This document shows, piece after piece, positions 25,436 through 31,891 of a DNA stretch of 64,000 nucleotides (the first letter of the stretch is position 1; every line of letters begins with the position of its first letter). The stretch is taken from assembly GCF_040499845.1 (NCBI RefSeq), contig NZ_CP159342.1, positions 6,324,001 through 6,388,000 on the forward strand. Reading direction: 5' to 3'. This stretch comes from Micromonospora sp. CCTCC AA 2012012 (GTDB lineage: Bacteria > Actinomycetota > Actinomycetes > Mycobacteriales > Micromonosporaceae). Below the pieces are notes generated by a model. It made no database searches. It was given only the letters and a program-made list of their open reading frames with translations, and was not told the DNA's origin. The translations under genes were made by a program, and so were the position numbers.

Positions 25436-26896
25436 TCAGGTGCGGCGGCGGTCCCGGTCGGTGGGGAGCGGCGAGGTGGCCTCGGACTCGGTCACCCGGT
25501 CCCCACCGGTGGTGATCATGGTGCCCTCGGGCGTGACCACCTCGTCCACCTGGTCCAGCTCCGGCGGCATCATCGACGTCAGCACCCGGTCCGCCGACTC
25601 CATGGTCACCGCCGGCCCGGACCCGTCGCCCGACGTACGCACCGGCTGCCGCGCCGCCGTGTCCCCGTCGCCGCTGTCGGAGCGCGGGAGGGGAACCCGG
25701 GCATCCGATCCGGTGTCCGCAGCCGTGCCGGAGCCGGTCGGCAGTGCGACCTGCTCCCCGCCGCGCTCCGTACCACCGGACCCTGTCCCACCGCCGGACC
25801 CCGCCCGGCCGGACTCCGCACCGCCGGACTTCGCCTGACCGGACTCCGCACCGCCGGACTTCGCACCGTCGGACTCCGCCCGGCCGGACTCCTCAGCGTC
25901 GGACCCCGCCTGACCGGACTCCGCACCGACCGGGGCCGCCAGCAGGGCCGGCGTGTCGGGCGGCGAGGCGATGCTCCCCGTCGCCTCCTCCTCCAGTTCC
26001 GCCGCGCGCCGCTCGACCTGCTCGACCTCGGGCGCCTGCGGGGCCACCTCGGCGAGCTGCGCCGCCTGCCGCTCCACCTCTTCCAGCTCGGCGGTGACCG
26101 CCGTCGCCGCGGTGTCGGCGCCGACCTGCTCGCCGCCCCGCGACGAGTCCGACCGCCCGCTCGACCGGGTGGCCGACCGCTCACCCGACGGTGAGCTCGC
26201 CCGCCCGCCTGACGAGGAGGCCGACCCTCGGTTCGACGCAGAGGCCGACCCTCGGTTCGACGAGGAGGCCGACGCTCGGTTCGACGGGGAGGTCGACGCT
26301 CCGTTCGACGCGGAGGCCGACGCTCCGTTCGACGCGGAGTGGGAGGGCCCGTTCGGCCCGGAGTTCGAGTGCTCGGCTCGCCGCCCGGAGGTGCCGCTGC
26401 CGGAACGGACGGTCCTGCGGCCCTCGCGCAGCGCCTTGATCAACGCGTCGACCAGGTCGTTCTTGCGCCAGTCGGCGGTGCCGGTGATGCCGCGTCGGCG
26501 GAGTCGGTCGCGCAGCTGGTCGACCTTCAGCCGGGCGATCTCGCTCTCCTTCACCTCGGGGGTGTTCGGGGTCTGGTTGCCCGGCCGCTCCCCACCGTTG
26601 CCCTGCTTCCCGCCGGAGGTGCGGCGCGAGTCGCCGGTGGCGCGGGAGTTCGCGCGGGACCGTACCGTCCGGCGGCCCTCGCGCAGGGCCTTGACGAGGG
26701 CGTCGACCAGGGCGTCCTTGCGCCAGTCGGCGGTGCCGGTGATGCCGCGTCGGCGGAGTCGGTCGCGGAGCTGGTCGACCTTCAGCCGGGCGATCTCGCT
26801 CTCGTTCACCTCGGGGGTGTTCGGGGTCTGGTTGCCGGGGACGTTCTTCGTCGCCGTCGAGCCGCTGGCGCGCTGCGATGCGCTCTGACTGGCCAT
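25436..26896 (-). CDS. Protein with two tandem Rho N-terminal-like domains and long low-complexity tail
   Basis: 486 residues (GGAAGG before ATG 26896). Two nearly identical ~55-residue units (about residues 32-82 and 115-165) share SEIARLKVDQLRDRLRRRGI, then GTADWRK and a KALREGRRTVRS end. This is the Rho-N/SAP-type helix-extended-helix that binds nucleic acid. After them comes a Ser/Ala/Asn-rich stretch from 24-bp DNA repeats, a charged helix (ELEEVERQAAQLAEVAPQA), Ser/Gly/Ala repeats, and an acidic end with two MM residues near EVVTPEGTMI. Probably a chromatin- or RNA-associated protein; function unknown. A stress-type promoter lies upstream. Confidence 0.75.
   Translation of the reverse strand: MASQSASQRASGSTATKNVPGNQTPNTPEVNESEIARLKVDQLRDRLRRRGITGTADWRKDALVDALVKALREGRRTVRSRANSRATGDSRRTSGGKQGNGGERPGNQTPNTPEVKESEIARLKVDQLRDRLRRRGITGTADWRKNDLVDALIKALREGRRTVRSGSGTSGRRAEHSNSGPNGPSHSASNGASASASNGASTSPSNRASASSSNRGSASASNRGSASSSGGRASSPSGERSATRSSGRSDSSRGGEQVGADTAATAVTAELEEVERQAAQLAEVAPQAPEVEQVERRAAELEEEATGSIASPPDTPALLAAPVGAESGQAGSDAEESGRAESDGAKSGGAESGQAKSGGAESGRAGSGGGTGSGGTERGGEQVALPTGSGTAADTGSDARVPLPRSDSGDGDTAARQPVRTSGDGSGPAVTMESADRVLTSMMPPELDQVDEVVTPEGTMITTGGDRVTESEATSPLPTDRDRRRT
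26211..26339. repeat. 24-bp coding minisatellite
   Basis: Five copies of a 24-bp unit (form GACGAGGAGGCCGACCCTCG then GTTC) from 26211 to 26330, plus a partial sixth. It encodes the Ser/Ala/Asn-rich linker of the Rho-N-like protein. Being a multiple of three, copy number can change without breaking the frame. Confidence 0.85.
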
Positions 26897-26956
26897 CGAA
26901 CGGGTCCTTCCTGTCCGGGGTGCGGCGACCCGCGTCGTGCCGCCTCCCGTTACCCC

Positions 26957-26979
26957 TACCCTCGACGACCTGCCGAAAC
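26957..26979 (-). promoter_or_regulatory. Sigma-B/F-type stress promoter
   Basis: On the minus strand GTTT (26979-26976), a 14-base spacer and GGGTA (26961-26957), about 60 bases before the Rho-N-like protein start. A second GGGTA follows six bases further on. Confidence 0.5.
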
Positions 26980-26999
26980 CTTCCTCTCGCGGCTGCGGC

Positions 27000-27959
27000 T
27001 CAGGCCGGGGCGACCCGGGTCAGGTAGGTGTGGTGGGTGGTGAAACCCAGCCCCCGGTAGAGGGTCACCGCCGGGGTGTTGCGCTGTTCGACCTGGAGGA
27101 AGGCGTGGGTGGCCCCCTCCGCCGCGCCCCAGTCGACCAGCGACCGGATCACCCGGCGGGCGAGACCCTGCCGACGCACCTGCGGCGCCACCTCGACCAG
27201 GGTGAGGCCGAGCCAGCGGCCGTCACCGGTGACGGTGCCACGGCCGATGGCGAGCAGCTCGCCGCCGGCGTACACCTGGGCGAAGCGGACCCGGTCCACG
27301 GCGGTGAGAATGTGGCGGGCGGCGTCCGGCAGGCCGCCCTTGCGGCCGGCGGCGACCGCCAACCAGGCCTCCGACGGCGCGGTCGCCAGCTCGACCGGCG
27401 GCAGGCCCGCCCGGTCGGTCGGGGTCGGCGGCAGCCCGGCGAGCGCGACGGTCTGCACCACCGTGAGGGGGCGGGCGCCCCACCCGCGGGCGTCCAGCTC
27501 CGCGCCGACCGGCGCGGCCAGCGGCAGGGGCGTGTTGACCAGGGCGGGCTGGCCCCGGTCGGCGTACCAGCGTTCGACGGCGTCCAGGGCGGCGGGCAGC
27601 GGGCGGTCCGGGTCGCCGACCGGGAGCGCCGAGTTGGCCCGGCCGGTCCACCCCTCGGCGCTGCGCAGCCGCCAGTCACCGAGCCGGCCCTGGACGGGCG
27701 CCGGCCAGGCCTCGTCGGCGGCCAGTTCCAACGCGACCACCGCGGCGGCGGTCGGCCGGCGGGCCGGTGGCACCCGCTTCGCCCGGTGCACCTCGCTGAC
27801 CGGCACCCGCAACCGACCCTGCGCCGTGGCCAGGGTGATGTGGGTCTCGTTCAGCTCGACCAGCTCCCCGAGGGCGTCGGTGAAGAGCGGCCGGCCTTCG
27901 CGAATCCCCACAATGCGGCGGACCACGATGCGGTGTCCCACATCCTGCTGTCGGAGCAC
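27000..27959 (-). CDS. GNAT-family N-acetyltransferase with N-terminal accessory domain
   Basis: 319 residues from GTG 27959, preceded by GGGGAGGGGGTGAATC. Residues 1-70 form an SH3-like barrel (HRIVVRRIVGIREGRPLFTD, ITLATAQGRLRVPVSEVH). The rest contains a GNAT core at the C-terminus: LVEVAPQVRRQGLARRVIRS (motif A) and FLQVEQRNTPAVTLYRGLGF (motif B). Divergent from fdxA-dapC. Substrate unknown. Confidence 0.88.
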   Translation of the reverse strand: MLRQQDVGHRIVVRRIVGIREGRPLFTDALGELVELNETHITLATAQGRLRVPVSEVHRAKRVPPARRPTAAAVVALELAADEAWPAPVQGRLGDWRLRSAEGWTGRANSALPVGDPDRPLPAALDAVERWYADRGQPALVNTPLPLAAPVGAELDARGWGARPLTVVQTVALAGLPPTPTDRAGLPPVELATAPSEAWLAVAAGRKGGLPDAARHILTAVDRVRFAQVYAGGELLAIGRGTVTGDGRWLGLTLVEVAPQVRRQGLARRVIRSLVDWGAAEGATHAFLQVEQRNTPAVTLYRGLGFTTHHTYLTRVAPA

Positions 27960-28037
27960 GATTCACCCCCTCCCCGGCGAGATACTAGGCTCTTACCGTC
28001 GCGGGTGATCGCGACGAGTCTGCGGAGGAGAAGACCG

Positions 28038-28364
28038 GTGACCTACATCATCGCCGAGCCGTGCGTGGATGTGCTCGACAAGGCTTGCATCGAGGAGTGC
28101 CCGGTCGACTGCATTTACGAGGGCAACCGGATGCTCTACATCCACCCCGACGAGTGCGTCGACTGCGGGGCCTGTGAGCCGGTCTGCCCGGTGGAGGCGA
28201 TCTTCTACGAGGACGACGTCCCGGAGCAGTGGAAGGACTACACCGGGGCGAACTACGAGTTCTTCGAGGACCTCGGCTCGCCGGGCGGCGCCTCCAAGAT
28301 CGGCAAGGTGGAGAAGGACGCGACGTTCGTCGCCGCCCAGCCGCCGCGCGGAGAGGGCCACTGA
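28038..28364 (+). CDS. fdxA: Seven-iron ferredoxin
   Basis: 108 residues from GTG 28038 with GGAGGAGAAGACCG before it. The first cysteine set (Cys9, 17, 21 with CIEECPVDC) and second set (CVDCGACEPVCP, residues ~39-50) bind the [3Fe-4S] and [4Fe-4S] clusters of a 7Fe ferredoxin. Mycobacterial FdxC is the equivalent and is an electron donor or acceptor in central redox and P450 reactions. Overlaps dapC by four bases. Confidence 0.95.
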   Translation: MTYIIAEPCVDVLDKACIEECPVDCIYEGNRMLYIHPDECVDCGACEPVCPVEAIFYEDDVPEQWKDYTGANYEFFEDLGSPGGASKIGKVEKDATFVAAQPPRGEGH

Positions 28365-29467
28365 ACCGGCCCGCGCCGGTCTCGTCGCGGCTGCCCGACT
28401 TCACCTGGGACACCCTGGACGCCGCGGCCACGACGGCCGCGGCGCACCCGGACGGTCTCATCAACCTCTCGATGGGCACGCCGGTCGATCCGGTTCCCCC
28501 GGTCATCCGGCAGGCGCTGGCCGACGCGTCGAACGCGCCCGGCTATCCGCTGACCGCGGGCTCGCCCGCGCTGCGGGACGCCATCGCGGCCTGGGTGGCC
28601 CGGGCCTGCGGCGCAGGGGCCGACGGTCTCGGCGTGCTGCCCACGATCGGTTCCAAGGAGCTGGTCGCGTGGCTGCCCACGCTGCTGGGCGTCGGCCCCG
28701 GTGACATCGTGGTGGTGCCGTCCATCGCCTACCCGACCTACGAGGACGGGGCGCGGCTGGCGGGCGCCACCACCGTACGGACCGACTCGCTGACCGCGGT
28801 CGGACCGAGTTCCCGGGTACGCCTGGTGTGGATCAACTCGCCCGGCAACCCGACCGGGCGGGTGCTCCCCGCCACCCACCTGCGCAAGGTGGTGGACTGG
28901 GCGCGCGAGCGGGGTGCCGTGGTCGCCAGCGACGAGTGCTATCTGCCGCTCGGCTGGGACGCCGAACCCGTCTCGGTCCTCTCGCCCGAGGTCTGCGGCG
29001 GCTCGTACGACGGGGTGCTGGCGGTGCACTCGCTCTCCAAGCGCTCCAACCTGGCCGGCTACCGGGCCGGCTTCGTCGCCGGCGATCCGGCGCTGGTCGC
29101 CGAGCTGCTCAAGATCCGGAAGCACGCCGGCATGATCGTGCCCGCACCGGTCCAGGCGGCGATGGTCGCGGCGCTCGGCGACGAGGCCCACGCCGACGCG
29201 CAGCGGGAGCGCTACCGGGCCCGTCGCGAACAGCTGTACGCCGCCTTCACCGGTGCCGGCTTCACCGTCGAGCACTCCGAGGCCGGGCTCTATCTCTGGA
29301 TGACCCGCGACGAGGACTGCTGGGAGACCGTCGACTGGCTGGCCCGACGGGGCATCCTGGTCGCCGCCGGGATCTTCTACGGCCCAGCGGGCGCCCGGCA
29401 CGTCCGGGTGGCGCTCACCGAGTCCGACGAACACGTCGCGGCGGTCGCCGACCGGTTGCGCGCCTGA
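28361..29467 (+). CDS. dapC: N-succinyldiaminopimelate aminotransferase, probable CTG start
   Basis: 368 residues if started at CTG 28361, which overlaps the fdxA stop (CTGA) and is preceded by GGAGAGGGCCA. No ATG, GTG or TTG lies between there and the conserved LPDFTWDTLDAAATTAAAHP; the next ATG (in LSMGTP) would remove conserved sequence. A PLP aminotransferase of fold I: SPGNPTGR, the catalytic lysine in SLSKRSNLAGYRAGF, and a C-terminal arginine in HVRVALTES. It makes N-succinyl-LL-diaminopimelate for lysine and cell wall. fdxA-dapC adjacency is as in mycobacteria (Rv1177-Rv1178). Confidence 0.9.
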   Translation: MNRPAPVSSRLPDFTWDTLDAAATTAAAHPDGLINLSMGTPVDPVPPVIRQALADASNAPGYPLTAGSPALRDAIAAWVARACGAGADGLGVLPTIGSKELVAWLPTLLGVGPGDIVVVPSIAYPTYEDGARLAGATTVRTDSLTAVGPSSRVRLVWINSPGNPTGRVLPATHLRKVVDWARERGAVVASDECYLPLGWDAEPVSVLSPEVCGGSYDGVLAVHSLSKRSNLAGYRAGFVAGDPALVAELLKIRKHAGMIVPAPVQAAMVAALGDEAHADAQRERYRARREQLYAAFTGAGFTVEHSEAGLYLWMTRDEDCWETVDWLARRGILVAAGIFYGPAGARHVRVALTESDEHVAAVADRLRA

Positions 29468-29485
29468 CCGGCGGGCGGCTTCTTC

Positions 29486-30544
29486 ATGACGGACGGCGGG
29501 GCGGAACGGGCCGGCGAGGTGGAGCCGTCGCTGCCGGGAGCAGAGCTGGTCGGAGTGCGGGCCGCCGTGATCGGCACCGGTCTGATCGGCGGGTCGGTGC
29601 TGCTGCGGCTGCGCGACGCCGGCTTCGACGTGACCGGCTGGGACCCGGACCCGACGACCCGGGGGTACGCCGCCGCGTCGGGGGTCACCTGCGCGGAGAG
29701 CCTCGACGAGGCGGTCGCCGGCCGGCAGGTGGTGTTTCTCTGCGGACCTCTGCCCACGCTGCCGGAGACCCTGCTGCGCGTCGCCGGCCTCGTCGGTGAG
29801 CGGTGCGTGCTGACCGACGTGGGCAGCACCAAAGGGGAGCTGGCCGCCTTCGCCGAGGCGCACGGGCTCACCGACCGTTTCGTGCCCGGTCACCCGATGG
29901 CCGGTACGGACCGGGCCGGCCTCACGTCGGCCGATCCGGCGCTCTTCGACGGGGCCGCCTGGGTGCTGTGTCCCGCCGGTGGCGCCGGCACGGCCGCCTT
30001 CCGTTGGCTGGCCGACCTGGTCATCCGGGTCTTCCGCGCGCACGTGGTGCCCATGTCACCGACCGAGCACGACGCGGTGGTGGCGCTCTCCTCGCATGTG
30101 CCGCACCTGCTCGCCCGGGCGCTCGCGGGGGCGGTGCACCGGGCCGAGCTGCGGGACGCGGTGCTCGGTCTCGCCGCCGGCAGTTTCCGCGACGGCACCA
30201 GGGTCGCCGCGACCCCGTCGGAGCGCACCGTCAACATGCTCCTCGGCAACCGGGCGCGGGTGCTGGAGGAGCTGGCCCGGGTGGGCGGCGTGCTGGACGA
30301 GCTGGCCGCCGCACTGGGCGCCGCGGACCGGACGGCCCTGGTGGAGCTGCACGAGGAGGGGAGGGCCGCCCGAACCGGCCTCTTCGAGCGGCAGCTGACC
30401 AGGGAACGGCGGGAGTTCGCCGTGGTCGGCGAGCAGGCCGAGGAGTTGGCGTGGCTGCTGGGGCTGGGCTCCGCCGGGGGGCACCTCACCGAGTGCCGCG
30501 TCGTGGACGGGCGGGTGGCGTACGCCGGGGAACGCCCGGCCTGA
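29486..30544 (+). CDS. tyrA: Prephenate dehydrogenase
   Basis: 352 residues. An NAD(P)-binding N-terminal domain (RAAVIGTGLIGGSVLLRLRD) is followed by the family motif VPGHPMAGTDRAG and the helical dimerisation domain (VALSSHVPHLLARALAG). It oxidises and decarboxylates prephenate to 4-hydroxyphenylpyruvate for tyrosine. No C-terminal ACT domain is evident, so feedback control would be within the core. It follows dapC after 18 bases and may be co-transcribed. Confidence 0.92.
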   Translation: MTDGGAERAGEVEPSLPGAELVGVRAAVIGTGLIGGSVLLRLRDAGFDVTGWDPDPTTRGYAAASGVTCAESLDEAVAGRQVVFLCGPLPTLPETLLRVAGLVGERCVLTDVGSTKGELAAFAEAHGLTDRFVPGHPMAGTDRAGLTSADPALFDGAAWVLCPAGGAGTAAFRWLADLVIRVFRAHVVPMSPTEHDAVVALSSHVPHLLARALAGAVHRAELRDAVLGLAAGSFRDGTRVAATPSERTVNMLLGNRARVLEELARVGGVLDELAAALGAADRTALVELHEEGRAARTGLFERQLTRERREFAVVGEQAEELAWLLGLGSAGGHLTECRVVDGRVAYAGERPA

Positions 30545-30578
30545 CCGCGACGCTCGCGCGGGCCGGTCCGCGCGCGGC

Positions 30579-30584
30579 TAGGGT
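30579..30584 (+). promoter_or_regulatory. -10 element of a leaderless promoter
   Basis: TAGGGT, six bases, then ATG 30591 of the SIMPL gene. The run of G between could also be read as a poor Shine-Dalgarno. Confidence 0.4.
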
Positions 30585-30590
30585 GGGGGC

Positions 30591-31244
30591 ATGGTGGACG
30601 GACCGGTCGTGGCGGTACGCGGCGAGGCGTACCGGGAGGTCGCTCCCGAGCTGGCGCGGTTCAGTGTGACCGCGACGGCCCGGGACCGGGACCGGGAGGC
30701 GACGCTGACCCGGCTGGCCGAGCGGGCGGCGGCGGTCCGGGTCCTGCTGGACTCCGCCGGCCCCGTGATCGACCGGCGGGAGGCCGGCGAGCTGCGGGTC
30801 TGGCCCGAGACGAAGCGCTCGGGGGAGCGGGTGGTGGCCTACCACGGCAGTGTCACCACCACCGTGACCGTCACCGACTTCACCGCGCTGGGTGAGCTGA
30901 TGCTGCGCCTGGCCGACCAGGACCAGGTCGAGGTCGCCGGCCCGTGGTGGTCGCTGCGGCCGGACAGCCCGGCGTACCGGGAGGCGCGGCGGGCGGCGAT
31001 CGCCGACGCGCTGGCCCGCGCCCGGGAGTACGCGGAGGCGCTCGGCGCCCGGATCACCGCCCTGCTGGAGCTGGCCGACACGGGGCTGGCCGCGCAGCCG
31101 ATGTTCGCCCGGTCGGCGGAGTTCGGCCGGGCGGGTGGGGTGGCCGGTGGTGCCCCGCCGGAGCTGGAGCTGGATCCGCGCCCGCAGAGCGTGCAGGCGG
31201 CGGTGGAGGCCCGGTTCACGATCAGCGAGCCGGTTCTCGGCTGA
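30591..31244 (+). CDS. SIMPL-domain (DUF541) protein
   Basis: 217 residues. Matches the SIMPL/DUF541 layout: a first strand with VRGEAYREVAPELARFSVTA, a helix rich in Arg and Ala, YHGSVTTTVTVTDFTALGEL, and RREARRAAIADALARAREYA-type helix (residues ~125-150). It ends with VQAAVEARFTI. Most family members are exported, but no signal peptide is visible here, so this one is probably cytoplasmic. Function in bacteria poorly defined. Its stop overlaps the ATG of the kinase gene (TGATG). Confidence 0.8.
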   Translation: MVDGPVVAVRGEAYREVAPELARFSVTATARDRDREATLTRLAERAAAVRVLLDSAGPVIDRREAGELRVWPETKRSGERVVAYHGSVTTTVTVTDFTALGELMLRLADQDQVEVAGPWWSLRPDSPAYREARRAAIADALARAREYAEALGARITALLELADTGLAAQPMFARSAEFGRAGGVAGGAPPELELDPRPQSVQAAVEARFTISEPVLG

Positions 31245-31891
31245 TGCCCCCGGCACAGGTTCTCCCGTTCGACGAGCTGGCGGCCCGGGCCCGGGTCCTC
31301 GCCGAGGCCGGTCCACGGCAGCTGCTCGGCGTCGCCGGGGCACCGGGGGCCGGCAAGTCGACCCTGGCGGAGCGGATCGTCGCCGAGGTCGGGCCGACCG
31401 CCCGGCTGGTGCCGATGGACGGGTTCCACCTCGCCGGGCCGGAGCTGGCCCGGTTGGGCCGGGACGGGCGCAAGGGCGCCCCGGACACCTTCGACGTCAA
31501 CGGGTTCGTCTCCCTGCTGCGTCGGCTGCGTCGGTTGGAGCCGACCTCGGTGTGGGCGCCCGCCTTCCGGCGGGACCTGGAGGAGCCGATCGCCGGGTCG
31601 ATCGAAGTGCCGCCGGAGGTCCGGCTGGTGGTGACCGAGGGCAACTACCTGCTGCTGGACGACGAGCCGTGGGAGGAGGTCCGGTCCCTGCTGCACGAGG
31701 CGTGGTTCGTGGACCTGGCCGCGGAGCTGCGGCTGCGCCGGCTGATCGCCCGGCACGAGGCGTACGGGAAGTCGCCCGAGCAGGCGCGGGCCTGGGCGCT
31801 GGGCAGCGACGAGACGAACGCGGCGCTGGTGGCCGGCACCGCCGGCCGAGCCGATCTGGTGGTCCGGCTAGCCGACCCCCTGCCGGGGTGA
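31244..31891 (+). CDS. P-loop nucleoside/nucleotide kinase-like protein
   Basis: 215 residues; ATG overlaps the previous TGA. Walker A is GAPGAGKST (residue ~30), followed by the substrate segment VPMDGFHLAG, the KGAPDTFDVNGFVSLLRRLR motif and VVTEGNYLLLD (Walker B-like). This is the uridine kinase/phosphoribulokinase-like group, often annotated as nucleoside/nucleotide or fructose kinase-like. Substrate cannot be told. Its last 24 bases overlap the convergent membrane-hydrolase gene. Confidence 0.85.
   Translation: MPPAQVLPFDELAARARVLAEAGPRQLLGVAGAPGAGKSTLAERIVAEVGPTARLVPMDGFHLAGPELARLGRDGRKGAPDTFDVNGFVSLLRRLRRLEPTSVWAPAFRRDLEEPIAGSIEVPPEVRLVVTEGNYLLLDDEPWEEVRSLLHEAWFVDLAAELRLRRLIARHEAYGKSPEQARAWALGSDETNAALVAGTAGRADLVVRLADPLPG

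Noticed and set aside
25953..26888. Plus-strand acidic repeat protein (EADPRFDE repeats) at 25953-26888
   Set aside because: It is the complement of the minisatellite inside the Rho-N-like gene. The minus strand has the domain, ribosome site and promoter.
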